From an uncultured Bacilli bacterium (lineage in GTDB: Bacteria; Bacillota_I; Bacilli_A; RF39; UBA660), in assembly GCA_934149105.1 (NCBI GenBank), contig CAKPDP010000002.1, positions 62,001 through 126,000 on the forward strand: DNA of 64,000 nt. The letters run 5' to 3'. The first letter of the stretch is position 1. Each line of letters starts with the position of its first letter. This document shows positions 17,303 to 25,917 of the stretch, in pieces. A program made the translations under genes and the position numbers. The notes under the pieces were generated by a model. That model had not been told where the DNA came from, searched no databases, and worked only from the letters and a program-made list of their open reading frames with translations.

Positions 17303-19102
17303 TTACGAAATTACGTATGGACTCGTGCTAGTTCCCGATCCTGAGGTGCCTATCCCAGGGGCTAAAGAAACGACCGGCCGAACCCCGTTGGTGGACCTCA
17401 CAGAGTCGCTATCGTAGAGGCCACCACGGGAACCCACGAACCAGGCGTACGCATAGCCGTTGCTGTTGAAGTGGGAAGGCGAACCCGGCCACCAAGAATC
17501 GTTATTGTTTAAATAATAAGTAGAATTGTCGGACTTGTAGAAGTGGTATATTCCACCTGCATACATTACCTCATCAATTGTTATTAAACCTACAGGATAT
17601 GTAAGTTTTCCATTTCCTATACTAGAGTCTACTGTAAAGGCATCATTACTATTACTACAGTCTAGACTTGGTTTATGGGTTTCTGTTCTAGTATTACCTG
17701 CAAAAGTATTATCATCAGTACTAGAAGTATCTTTACTTAGTAAAGGTCCACTAATAATAGTTCGGTCATTGCAATAAATTGTATCTTCTAACTTATCTGT
17801 ATAACTAGTCATATTAGTCTTATACCAATTATCAATTGTTGTTTTTATTTTAGAATCTGTAGTATTAGTAAACATCTTTGTTTTAGCCGTTTCAATATTA
17901 TCTCCTCCAGTTAGGGTTAAATAAGATACCCTTGAACTATTTCCAAAATAATGAATATAATAAACACTACTACAAGTAGCACTAGTACTTAGACAAGTAT
18001 AATGATATTTTGTTGCCAAAGTTTTATAATCTGTACTCCAACTACTACTAGTCATCGTATCTTTTAAGGTATATGTACCATTAGAATATGTTACATCATT
18101 TCCATAGACATAAGTATCAGTGACACTACTCATATCTTTAAAAAATGAAACATATCTAGTTCCATACATATAGCCGACATCGGCAGGACTACTACTATAA
18201 TTATTATTAAAAGCACTAGTTCCTATTTGAGTTGCTTCTCCAGTTGTATTAGTACACTGATTATCAGTAGGTGTTCCATTGTAAATCATTTTAATGCCAC
18301 CAGTATCAGTAGTTCTGATTATTTTCCAACAAAAGCCTGCGAATAAGACATTATTGTTAGTTACAGCTCCTCTAAAATAATAAATAGGATATTGATCTGA
18401 AGCCGTACTACTTAACATGTATAATCCTTTACCATTAGTATCACTACTAATCTTTGAAAAATCAATATTATTATCTAATTCATAATCTAAAGTTACAGTA
18501 TCATCAAATAATGACACCGTACTATCTAATGGTTTAGATAAAGAGTTAGAGCCTGTATTAAATTCTACGATGCCATTAAAACTTCCTTTATCTATATCAT
18601 TTTGTTCAGTATTAGTATCATTTAAATAAACCATTATATAGTAAGTTTTACTAGATCTAGCTTTAATAGTATCTTGTTTAACTAAACTAGATCTAGACAT
18701 ACCTCTTTTAGCATTCTCACTGTATGTGGTTTGAGTAGATAATTCTGTCCATTTAAGATTCTTAGAAGTACTACTAGTTAAAGTAACATAACCATCGACA
18801 TTTACTTTAACACTACCTTCGTTATTTACAGTAATACTATAAATCTGACAAGCTGTATAGCCATTACTATCCTGACATTGGGCTTTTGCAGCATCATTTA
18901 ATAAGCTTTCTTTAAGTGGTATTAATTTATCATCTTTAGTAAGTAATTTAACATTCATAGATATTTTAACATTAGCAATACTACCACTAATAGCATTATT
19001 ACTACTACTAACACTAACACTAAAATAAGCATATGTACCAGAAATAAAAGCTACTACAATAGCCATAACAAAAACTAGTAAATATAATTTTTTACCTTTC
19101 AT
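17303..19102 (-). CDS. Secreted protein with SipW-type signal and variable C-type-lectin-like C-terminus
   Basis: 599 residues. The N-terminus MKGKKLYLLVFVMAIVVAF, then GTYAYFSVSVSSSNN, is a SipW-dependent-type signal as in TasA/camelysin-like proteins, followed by a beta domain. The central part has paired Cys (FAGFCWKIIRTTD, CNDRTIISGPLL). The C-terminal domain (YPVGLITIDEVMYAGG, WWPGSP at residue 537, NGVRPVVSL) is the formylglycine-enzyme/C-type-lectin-like fold used as a display scaffold in variable proteins. Residues 537-577 are encoded by GC-rich DNA (74 of 120 bases between 17341 and 17460 are G or C) in an otherwise AT-rich gene. A shortened AAC-rich copy lies about 365 bases downstream. 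A surface or matrix ligand-binding role is inferred. The ATG follows GAAGGTGTTAATTT. Confidence 0.7.
   Translation of the reverse strand: MKGKKLYLLVFVMAIVVAFISGTYAYFSVSVSSSNNAISGSIANVKISMNVKLLTKDDKLIPLKESLLNDAAKAQCQDSNGYTACQIYSITVNNEGSVKVNVDGYVTLTSSTSKNLKWTELSTQTTYSENAKRGMSRSSLVKQDTIKARSSKTYYIMVYLNDTNTEQNDIDKGSFNGIVEFNTGSNSLSKPLDSTVSLFDDTVTLDYELDNNIDFSKISSDTNGKGLYMLSSTASDQYPIYYFRGAVTNNNVLFAGFCWKIIRTTDTGGIKMIYNGTPTDNQCTNTTGEATQIGTSAFNNNYSSSPADVGYMYGTRYVSFFKDMSSVTDTYVYGNDVTYSNGTYTLKDTMTSSSWSTDYKTLATKYHYTCLSTSATCSSVYYIHYFGNSSRVSYLTLTGGDNIETAKTKMFTNTTDSKIKTTIDNWYKTNMTSYTDKLEDTIYCNDRTIISGPLLSKDTSSTDDNTFAGNTRTETHKPSLDCSNSNDAFTVDSSIGNGKLTYPVGLITIDEVMYAGGIYHFYKSDNSTYYLNNNDSWWPGSPSHFNSNGYAYAWFVGSRGGLYDSDSVRSTNGVRPVVSLAPGIGTSGSGTSTSPYVIS
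17372..17494 (-). repeat. Candidate variable region in the lectin-like 3' end
   Basis: This segment encodes residues 537-577. Its first block shares TGGTGG, CGGGTTCGCCT, TTCAAC and GCG with the template-like copy at 16939-17007, and differs mainly where that copy has A. Base composition is far richer in G and C than the upstream 1.6 kb of the same gene. The substituted residues (Ser, His, Ser, Tyr, Tyr, Ala) replace Asn codons, as in retroelement-diversified lectin folds. Confidence 0.5.
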
Positions 19103-19296
19103 AAATTAACACCTTCAAACTTATCCTATTTTAATTATATTTTACCAAAAAAGGGGGGGAAAAAGTAGCTTTTTAACTATAGAGTTACTCTGTTTTCTGT
19201 AAACTTCATGTTAAGGATATGACTCGTTTGTTAGCAATATTACAATTTGACAATATCAGAAGAATTTACCTATTTTAGCCTGATTTTAGATTTTTT

Positions 19297-19554
19297 TTAA
19301 GAATAGAAAAATAAAAACTCAATTGTGGTAGCTGCTATTGACGGTAAAAAAATCACTAAAAAGAAATTTAGTGACCTTCCTGCTTTTGTTAAGTACCATT
19401 CGCCTTGTTCTTCTTTTAAAAATCCTCTGCTGTCAAAATCTCGCTCTTTTCTATCATACTCTAAGCTTCTTATTTGATCTGATGTTAATTTTATTGAGGC
19501 ATCTCCCTGTCTAAAATAAACTTCATCTTTGTTAGTTCTTACAATATAATTCAT
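19297..19554 (-). CDS. Hypothetical small protein with C-terminal membrane helix
   Basis: 85 residues, MNYIVRTNKDEVYFRQGDAS..., ending in a hydrophobic stretch (FFLVIFLPSIAATTIEFLFF) that could be a membrane helix. I recognise no family. There is no ribosome binding site; the ATG overlaps (ATGA) the stop of an upstream open stretch encoding VVVAVGITDDGIIEGFNPYG, which itself looks like a gene remnant. It could therefore be a translationally coupled relic rather than an active gene. It sits in the accessory region between the variable-protein gene and IS-end-like repeats. Confidence 0.4.
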   Translation of the reverse strand: MNYIVRTNKDEVYFRQGDASIKLTSDQIRSLEYDRKERDFDSRGFLKEEQGEWYLTKAGRSLNFFLVIFLPSIAATTIEFLFFYS

Positions 19555-19780
19555 GGCTGGTTCAATTTTATTCCATAAGGATTAAATCCTTCGATTATAC
19601 CATCATCAGTAATTCCTACTGCTACTACTACTCCATGGCAAAGGGAGCTATTTCGTTGGCTAAATCTTGAATTGATATTTTAGCATATTTTTTTGATTTT
19701 TATTCTTTTTTTAGAAAATATTGTATAATTTGTGAACGGCTTTGAATGCAAGTGAACGCTTTAGCGTCTGGATTTCTATT

Positions 19781-19831
19781 CCACTTAACCGGACGGTTTC
19801 CAGTTTTCTACCCTACTTAACTGGACAGTTT
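19781..19831. repeat. Pair of 19-base direct repeats, IS-end-like
   Basis: CCACTTAACCGGACGGTTT (19781-19799) and CTACTTAACTGGACAGTTT (19813-19831) differ at three of 19 positions and are spaced 32 bases apart. Spaced terminal repeats of this type occur at ends of some IS21-like elements. No transposase gene is intact nearby, so at most an orphan end remains. Confidence 0.45.
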
Positions 19832-19869
19832 TAGGATGAAGATGTAACTATTTAATAGTTAACTGAAGT

Positions 19870-19909
19870 TAAAAAAAATCATAATAATTGATTTCTTATT
19901 ATGATTTTT
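19870..19909 (-). terminator. Intrinsic terminator after the ABC exporter genes
   Basis: AAAAATCATAATAA (19874-19887) and TTATTATGATTTTT (19896-19909) form a perfect 14-bp stem; on the minus strand it is followed by a T-run from the plus As at 19871-19878. Confidence 0.8.
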
Positions 19910-19913
19910 AAGG

Positions 19914-21782
19914 TTATTCTAATTCAAAGGCTCCAGTATATAGTTGATAATATTGACCTTTTTGATCTATTAATTGATTATGATCTCCTCTTTCAATTAT
20001 AACTCCATTTTCTAAGACCATGATAGCTTTAGAATTTCTAACGGTTGATAATCTATGAGCTATAACAAAGACGGTTCTACCAGTCATTAATTTATCCATA
20101 CCATTTTGAACTATTTCTTCGGTTCTAGTATCAATACTACTTGTAGCTTCATCTAAGATCATAACGGGTGGATTATCGAGAGCAGCTCTTGCAATAGATA
20201 ATAATTGTCTTTGCCCTTGGGATAAAGAGGCTCCATTACCTGTTATGATAGTATTATATCCTTCGGGAAGCATTTTGATGAAGCTATCGGCATTGGCTAG
20301 TTTAGCGGCTTCAATGCATTCTTTATTAGTAGCATTAGGTCTAGCGTAACGAATGTTATCTATTATGGTTCCTGTAAAAAGATTAGTGTCTTGGAGAACC
20401 ATTCCTAATGATTTTCTTAGAGAAGATTTTTTTATTTTATTGATATTTATACCATCATAACTTATTTTTCCATCATCTATATCATAAAATCTATTAATTA
20501 GATTAGTTATAGTAGTTTTTCCAGCTCCAGTAGCTCCAACAAAGGCTATTTTTTGGCCAGGTTTAGCATAGAGACTAATATTATGAAGAATAATTTTCTC
20601 TTTGGTATAGCCAAAGGAAACATCAAAGAAACGGACATCTCCTTTTAATTCTATATACTCTAGGGTACCATTATGATGAGGATATTTCCAAGCCCAAGTA
20701 CCAGTATAATTTTTACTTTCTTCTAATTTACCATTTTTATATTTAGCATAAACAAGAGTTACATAGCCATCATCTTTTTCACTTTCTTCATCTAAAAGCT
20801 CAAAGATACGTGAGGCTCCCGCTAAGGCCATAATAATCATATTTAATTGGGAAGTTATTTGATTTATAGGTATAATAAAGTTTTTAGTAAGTTGAAGGAA
20901 AGAAATAATTACACCTATTGTTAGGATACTACTACCTTTTATTGCTAAGGTACCACCAATAGTGGCAACGAGGATATAGACTATATTACCAATATTGGCC
21001 ATGACAGGCATAATGATACTAGAATATATTCCAGCTTTGATATTATTTTCACATAATTCTTCATTTAATTTATCAAAGTCTTCTTTACTCTCTTCTTCGT
21101 GAGTAAAGACTTTGATTACTTTAGAACCATTTATCATTTCTTCAATATAGCCATTTAATTTACCTAGGGAATTTTGACCCCCAATGAAATATTTAGAAGA
21201 AATAGTAGTAATTTTTTTAGAGATTATGCTCATTAAGATGACAGAGATTATTACAACAATGGTTAGAGGGATACTTAGATATAGCATAGCGCAAAAGACA
21301 GTTATGATAGTTATTACTGAGGATACTAATTGAGGAATACTTTGGCTTATTAATTGTCTTAGGGTATCAGTATCATTGGTATAATGACTCATAATATCAC
21401 CATTACTATGAGTATCAAAATAATTAATTGGAAGTGTTTGCATGTGAAAGAACATATTATCTCTTATATCTTTTAATACTCCTTGAGAAATATTAACAAT
21501 AGTTCTATTATAAAGATAATTACAGATAATACCTATTAAGTATACTAAAGACATTATTAAAATTAATCTTAAGAGACCATCATAAACTATATTTTGGGTT
21601 TGTAACATAGGGGTTATATAATTATCGATAACTGTTTTAATAAATAGAGAACCTAAAACACCAACTATAGCACTTATAATTATGCAGAATAAGACAAGAC
21701 AAAAGTTTAATTTATATTTTTTAGTTATATAACTTATTAATCTTTTGATAGTGTCTTTTTTAAAGTGAGGAGTATTATTCAT
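19914..21782 (-). CDS. ABC exporter, fused permease/ATPase (second subunit of a heterodimer)
   Basis: 622 residues from the ATG at 21782, which follows AAAGGAAG; an in-frame GTG nine bases upstream sits too close to that site. Six membrane helices (type I exporter fold) occupy about residues 20-330. The ATPase has Walker A GATGAGKTT, a signature with SQGQRQ (GASLSQGQRQLLSIARAAL) and Walker B VMILDEATSSID, with the catalytic Glu kept. An insertion of about 45 residues (YAKYKNGKLEESKNYTGTWA) precedes the nucleotide-binding domain, as in YheH/TmrB-like subunits. With the overlapping upstream gene it forms a heterodimeric multidrug or lipid exporter; the substrate is unknown. Confidence 0.93.
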   Translation of the reverse strand: MNNTPHFKKDTIKRLISYITKKYKLNFCLVLFCIIISAIVGVLGSLFIKTVIDNYITPMLQTQNIVYDGLLRLILIMSLVYLIGIICNYLYNRTIVNISQGVLKDIRDNMFFHMQTLPINYFDTHSNGDIMSHYTNDTDTLRQLISQSIPQLVSSVITIITVFCAMLYLSIPLTIVVIISVILMSIISKKITTISSKYFIGGQNSLGKLNGYIEEMINGSKVIKVFTHEEESKEDFDKLNEELCENNIKAGIYSSIIMPVMANIGNIVYILVATIGGTLAIKGSSILTIGVIISFLQLTKNFIIPINQITSQLNMIIMALAGASRIFELLDEESEKDDGYVTLVYAKYKNGKLEESKNYTGTWAWKYPHHNGTLEYIELKGDVRFFDVSFGYTKEKIILHNISLYAKPGQKIAFVGATGAGKTTITNLINRFYDIDDGKISYDGININKIKKSSLRKSLGMVLQDTNLFTGTIIDNIRYARPNATNKECIEAAKLANADSFIKMLPEGYNTIITGNGASLSQGQRQLLSIARAALDNPPVMILDEATSSIDTRTEEIVQNGMDKLMTGRTVFVIAHRLSTVRNSKAIMVLENGVIIERGDHNQLIDQKGQYYQLYTGAFELE

Positions 21783-23508
21783 GGTTAGCACTTCCTTTCA
21801 CTTGGGAATTATATACTTCTTTATATATTTCATTATGTTTAAGTAAGTAATCGTGGGTTCCTATAGCATTGATGGTACCATTATCCATAACTATTATTTG
21901 GTCAGCATTTTCTACAGAAGATATTCTTTGGGCAATAATAATTTTAGTGGTATCAGGAATGTTTTTTTGGAAAGCGTCTCTGATTAGGGCGTCAGTTTTA
22001 GTATCGACGGCACTAGTAGAGTCATCAAGGATTAAGATTTTAGGGTTCTTTAAGAGAGCTCTAGCTATGCAAAGTCGTTGTTTTTGGCCACCAGAGACGT
22101 TGCTTCCACCTTGTTCAATGTAGGTATTATATTTATCAGGGAATTTTTCAATGAATTCAGAGGCTTGAGCTAGGGAGCAAACTTCTTTAATCTCGTCTAT
22201 GGTAGCATCTTTTTTACCCCATCTTAGGTTATCGATAATGGTTCCAGAGAAAAGAACATTTTTTTGTAAGACCATAGCTACAGCATCACGAAGAGATTTA
22301 AGATCATACTCTTTAACATTATGACCTCCAACAAGGACTTCGCCTTTAGTGGTATCATATAATCTAGGAATTAAATTAACAAGAGTGCTTTTACTACTAC
22401 CTATTCCTCCGATGATACCAATGGTACTTCCAGATTTTATTTCTAGATTAATATTTTTTAAACTTAATTTTTTAGGATCTTTAACATAACTAAAACTAAC
22501 GTTTTTAAATTTAATGCTACCGTCAGAAATAGTTGCTAAAGGATTTTGTGGATTAGTTAAATCAAGATTTTCATTTAATAATTCACAAATTCTTTCAGCG
22601 GAAGGTATGGCAATGATAATCATAACAAAGACCATCGATAACATCATTAGACCATTTAAGATTTGCATGGTATAAGTTATAAGGCTGGTAAGAGATCCAG
22701 TAGACATAGAACCAGAAAGAATTAAATGGGCCCCGATCCACGCTATTAAGATAGTACAAGTATAAATAGATAATTGCATTAAAGGACTATTAAAGGCTAG
22801 AATTTTTTCGGCTTTAGTAAAATTATGATAAATGTCATTAGAGACGCTATCAAATTTTTTGATTTCTTGATCTTCTTGAACATAAGATTTAACAACCCGA
22901 ATACCACGAATATTTTCTTCGACGACATTATTTAATTTATCATAGGTTTTAAAGACATATTCAAAGATAGGATGGGCTTTTAGGGCAATAAAGATTAAGC
23001 CTGCTCCTAAGAAAGGAATAACGCAGACATAGATTAAGGCTATGTGAGGATTAATAACAAAGGACATAATAAGGGCAAAGATAAGAAGAAATGGGGCTCT
23101 GATAGCAATTCTAATTATCATAGCATAGGCTTCTTTAACATTGGTAACATCAGTAGTTAAACGAGTAATAATACTAGAAGATGAGAATTTATCAATGTTA
23201 GAAAAAGAATATTCTTCTACTTTATAGTACATATCTTGACGTAAATTTTTAGCAAAGCCACTACTAGCAATAGCAGCATATTTTGCAGATAAGGCTCCAA
23301 AGATAATAGCCAAGAGAGCACAGATAACTAGAATAGCACTAATTATATAAACTATTTGTAAGTTACTTTTACTAATTCCATTATCGATTAAATAAGCCAT
23401 TAAATAAGGAATTAAGACATCTAAGATAACTTCAAAGATGATAAATAAAGGTGCTAGTAAGGACGCTTTTTTATAATTTCTAATACTTTTAGTTAATTGC
23501 TTTAACAT
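21775..23508 (-). CDS. ABC exporter, fused permease/ATPase (first subunit of a heterodimer)
   Basis: 577 residues from the ATG at 23508, directly behind AAAGGAGGAATCAAT; the 14 codons further upstream have no ribosome binding site. Six membrane helices are followed by Walker A GGIGSSKST, signature VSGGQKQR and Walker B ILILDDSTSAVD. Asp follows the Walker B Asp where the catalytic Glu normally stands, and Ser replaces the usual Gly before the Walker Lys. This is the degenerate-site half typical of heterodimeric exporters such as TM287/288 or YheI/YheH. It overlaps the partner gene by eight bases, so the two subunits are translated together. Confidence 0.93.
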   Translation of the reverse strand: MLKQLTKSIRNYKKASLLAPLFIIFEVILDVLIPYLMAYLIDNGISKSNLQIVYIISAILVICALLAIIFGALSAKYAAIASSGFAKNLRQDMYYKVEEYSFSNIDKFSSSSIITRLTTDVTNVKEAYAMIIRIAIRAPFLLIFALIMSFVINPHIALIYVCVIPFLGAGLIFIALKAHPIFEYVFKTYDKLNNVVEENIRGIRVVKSYVQEDQEIKKFDSVSNDIYHNFTKAEKILAFNSPLMQLSIYTCTILIAWIGAHLILSGSMSTGSLTSLITYTMQILNGLMMLSMVFVMIIIAIPSAERICELLNENLDLTNPQNPLATISDGSIKFKNVSFSYVKDPKKLSLKNINLEIKSGSTIGIIGGIGSSKSTLVNLIPRLYDTTKGEVLVGGHNVKEYDLKSLRDAVAMVLQKNVLFSGTIIDNLRWGKKDATIDEIKEVCSLAQASEFIEKFPDKYNTYIEQGGSNVSGGQKQRLCIARALLKNPKILILDDSTSAVDTKTDALIRDAFQKNIPDTTKIIIAQRISSVENADQIIVMDNGTINAIGTHDYLLKHNEIYKEVYNSQVKGSANHE

Positions 23509-23779
23509 ATTGATTCCTCCTTTTAATTTTAGTTGTTGCAATTGTTGCAATGCTAATTAATTTTACCACAAATTTAAGAATTTTGTTACACTTATTTGTA
23601 TATAAAAAAACAATCAAGAAAGATCTTGATAATTTCTTTATAAAAGATACTTTAATATTGCCTCTAGTAAGATGAAGAATCGGTAGTGGCTTTAGCATTG
23701 TTAATTAAGACACTATCATCAACAAATCCAACTAAACTGGTACTGATAATATCGTCAAGGTAAAATTTTTTTAGAATAA
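23509..23779. other. Intergenic stretch with an open but unrecognised reading frame
   Basis: No supported gene. On the minus strand a frame without a start, partly overlapping the upstream gene, encodes DDIISTSLVGFVDDSVLINN and ends at a TAG (23664-23666). It may be a remnant. The terminator 23604-23630 lies in the same stretch. Confidence 0.4.
23604..23630 (-). terminator. Intrinsic terminator upstream of the ABC exporter
   Basis: ATCAAGA (23613-23619) pairs with TCTTGAT (23624-23630); on the minus strand the stem is followed by TG and seven Ts. It separates the CmpB-like gene from the transporter operon. Confidence 0.75.
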
Positions 23780-24301
23780 CTATTTCAGAAAGAAGAAATA
23801 ATGATTTTTGACTAGAAAGGTTATAGATAAATTTAGGATCAGGAAAATAGTTAGTACTTTAGTAAAATTAGGCGATAAGGTTTTAACTCTTTGATCAAAG
23901 AAAGGTTTTACAAAGTAGATGAAGAGAACACCTAGTACACCCCAAATGAGAGCTAATTCAAGGCAAATATATTTTCCAAAATGAAAAGGTTTAGAGGTAT
24001 AGTTCCACATTTCAGTATGAAAAAGATATTCAAGGATTAGACCACCAGATAACTCAGTTAGAGTTAGGATAACCATAGATGAGAGAAAAATCACTAATAA
24101 TTTTAAGAATTTATTGGTAATTTTAGAAAATAAATATTTATCTAAAAGAATTAGAAAGAGACAGCCAAAACCGTAAATGATGGTAAAAGGTCCATAAAGA
24201 ATGCCACTATAATTTTTAGAAAATTTATATTTATAAAGAGAGCTTTCTAAAATAAAGCCTAAGATAGAGTAAATAATAAAAGAATTTAAATAATAAGACA
24301 T
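23780..24301 (-). CDS. CmpB-type putative ABC transporter permease family membrane protein
   Basis: 173 residues from the ATG at 24301 behind GGTGATTAAA. Five membrane helices are visible. The N-terminal SYYLNSFIIYSILGFILESS, the segment SGILYGPFTIIYGFG and ELSGGLILEYLFHTEMWNYT are hallmarks of the family labelled 'putative ABC transporter permease' (CmpB). The name is historical; no ATPase partner is adjacent and the real role is unknown. It is followed by a terminator. Confidence 0.8.
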   Translation of the reverse strand: MSYYLNSFIIYSILGFILESSLYKYKFSKNYSGILYGPFTIIYGFGCLFLILLDKYLFSKITNKFLKLLVIFLSSMVILTLTELSGGLILEYLFHTEMWNYTSKPFHFGKYICLELALIWGVLGVLFIYFVKPFFDQRVKTLSPNFTKVLTIFLILNLSITFLVKNHYFFFLK

Positions 24302-24423
24302 TTTAATCACCAATATTAGTATGAAGAAGATTAAGATTTTTATGTAAAAGGAAAAAGAAATTTTCCAAAGTTTAGGAAAAATTTCTTTTTTTTATTTCAT
24401 CTATTAAATTGTTAATATCGACT
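24302..24423. other. Short intergenic stretch after the fic remnant
   Basis: AT-rich and without a complete gene. The minus strand around 24380-24470 encodes a startless open stretch ending DINNLIDEIKKRNFS that may be the tail of the decayed fic gene or of another lost gene. Inverted AAGAAATTT/AAATTTCTT-like runs around 24355-24390 could end transcription. Confidence 0.35.
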
Positions 24424-24970
24424 TCAGGAATACGAGTTGTGGAATTTTGTTTTAAAAGTTGACAAGCTTTTAGGGATTAGTCCTTTCGAAATAATATTAT
24501 GTTGTGTCATTAATTTGATTATTTTTAAGGTTCTAATTACTTCAATGTTATTATTTTCAGAGCTGATTTTTAATCTGCTATCGCCAGTAGCAAGAAGATA
24601 ATCTTCTTTATCAATTTTACTCCAATCAATAACTTTGTGAAGTTCTTTTTTAAGATCATATCTAGTCAAATACAGGTGGAACACCAGTTCCTTCATGGAA
24701 GGGATGGGCAGTGTTCATTTCAACGTATTTTTTTATTATTTCTTCAAGGGTACTTTGAGGCATTTCATCTATTTTGGATAAGATATCTTTTAAATATAAA
24801 GCTGAAGCAAATCTAAAGTTACCTTTAGCTAGATTAACGGTTCTAATTTCAACGGCAAATTCAGGTATTTTGCTGGTATCAAATAATTCTAAGGCCTTTA
24901 ATTTAGTAATTCGTTCTTCTTCTTTGGCCAATTCTATTTCATCATGAAGCCCTAATTTATTTTCTAACAT
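24424..24970 (-). pseudogene. Decayed Fic-family AMP-transferase gene
   Basis: The gene begins MLENKLGLHDEIELAKEEER and carries EIRTVNLAKGNFRFA and MNTAHPFHEGTG, the Fic active-site loop (HPFxEGNGR). It breaks at the loop. The continuation in other frames reads STCI-stop-LDMIL and then KKELHKVIDWSKIDKEDYL, matching the STRIWLD...KKELxKVVDWSxIDKEDY segment of the family. The damage includes a one-base loss after the EGTG codons, Arg-to-Cys changes, TGG to TGA and a one-base loss in an A-run near 24645. About 35-50 residues between LELF and EIRTVN are also missing. It is clearly non-functional. Confidence 0.8.
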
Positions 24971-25001
24971 TTTGCCATCTCTATTTTAAAAATCTAAATT
25001 A

Positions 25002-25592
25002 TTATTGTTTGCAACCACTGGTACTAGTAGATTTTACTATAAGATGGATAGGAACATAGTAGATGTCTGATGAGGTATTTAAAGTTGGTAATTCACTAAC
25101 ATTTATGGTTATATCAAAGTAATAGTTATTTTCGTATTCATAAATATCAGAAACAGTAAAATCAAAATTATCTGTTTTTAAAGAAGAATCCATAAAATCA
25201 TCAATATTAGTTACTAAATTACCGGTAGTACTATCATTTATAACTTGATAATTTGGGGTTGATGTTTTTAAATAACTAGAATATTCGGCATCAGTATGAA
25301 AATAATTAGAAGATAGCAAAGAGACATCTTTAGAGTTTTTAGTAGTTATATCTTCTAATTCGATAGTATAACGATAAGTATAGGTGTTATTAGTGTAATT
25401 AGTGGTATATTGCTCTTTAGAAAAGTAACTTACAACATAATAATCTGTTTGAGTAGTTTGACATTTTTTAGTGCTAAAGAGACTGACGACCCAAATTAAT
25501 AGTAATAATAGGACTGCAAAAATTATTATTTTAATGAAAAGATTTACCCAATTAACGGAATAATTTTTTTCTTCTTGACTTTCATCTAACAT
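25002..25592 (-). CDS. Hypothetical membrane-anchored extracellular protein
   Basis: 196 residues: a short cytoplasmic start, one membrane helix (FIKIIIFAVLLLLLIWVVSLF), then an extracellular part rich in Tyr, Thr, Asn and Ser with a predicted beta-strand pattern. Two Cys (KKCQTT and the C-terminal GCKQ) might bond. I recognise no family. The ATG follows AGGTGAAAAA. It lies 18 bases downstream of the Smr-domain gene on the same strand and may share its transcript. Confidence 0.65.
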   Translation of the reverse strand: MLDESQEEKNYSVNWVNLFIKIIIFAVLLLLLIWVVSLFSTKKCQTTQTDYYVVSYFSKEQYTTNYTNNTYTYRYTIELEDITTKNSKDVSLLSSNYFHTDAEYSSYLKTSTPNYQVINDSTTGNLVTNIDDFMDSSLKTDNFDFTVSDIYEYENNYYFDITINVSELPTLNTSSDIYYVPIHLIVKSTSTSGCKQ

Positions 25593-25610
25593 TTTTTCAC
25601 CTCACAAAAG

Positions 25611-25889
25611 CTATTTTAAGTTCAAGATAGCAATAGTATATCCTGAATTAAAGTTATCAACATAGTAATCTTGAACATACTTATTATGAGACAATTCTTC
25701 GTGAACTCCTTGTTTTACTATTCCCTCCCCTATTCCATGAATTAGTAGAATTTTAGGGTTTTTAAGATCATAGTTATCTCTTACGAAATCTTTAGTGGCG
25801 ACAATAGCCATATCTTTGGTATAACCATGTAAATCTAAATAAGGAATATTTTTTAAGAATATATCGTTAATAATTATCTCTGTTTTCAT
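25611..25889 (-). CDS. Small Smr-domain protein
   Basis: 92 residues forming a single Smr domain: LDLHG (residues 18-22), the following helix, then LLIHGIGEGIVKQGVHEEL, the HGxGxG block of the Smr nuclease fold found at the C-terminus of MutS2 and in stand-alone proteins. Family members nick or bind DNA or cleave RNA at collided ribosomes. Here the domain is free-standing and no mutS2 is in view, so the substrate is unknown. It starts MKTEIIINDIFLKN. Confidence 0.85.
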   Translation of the reverse strand: MKTEIIINDIFLKNIPYLDLHGYTKDMAIVATKDFVRDNYDLKNPKILLIHGIGEGIVKQGVHEELSHNKYVQDYYVDNFNSGYTIAILNLK

Positions 25890-25917
25890 GAGTTAATTAT
25901 AACAAATTATTTAGATT

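Larger units (their letters stand above)
19555..19913. other. Degenerate stretch with gene remnant and IS-end-like repeats
   Basis: Between 19555 and about 19640 the minus strand encodes HGVVVAVGITDDGIIEGFNP and a short tail without a start codon, probably a decayed gene; weak likeness to transposase and to amidotransferase segments does not allow a name. From 19781 to 19831 are two direct repeats. 19870-19909 is the terminator of the ABC transporter operon. No intact gene is present. Confidence 0.5.

Noticed and set aside
23664..23870. Open startless minus-strand frame after the CmpB-like gene
   Set aside because: Half of it is an alternate frame of that gene, there is no start codon, and the translated sequence matches nothing I recognise; recorded only as an intergenic remark.
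24640..24680. TGA at a conserved Trp position of the Fic relic, suggesting UGA-Trp recoding
   Set aside because: All intact conserved genes (polA, pflB, nrdD, typA, glyA) use TGG and are not interrupted by TGA; two intact genes end in TGA; only a CCA-anticodon tRNA-Trp is seen. The TGA is part of gene decay.
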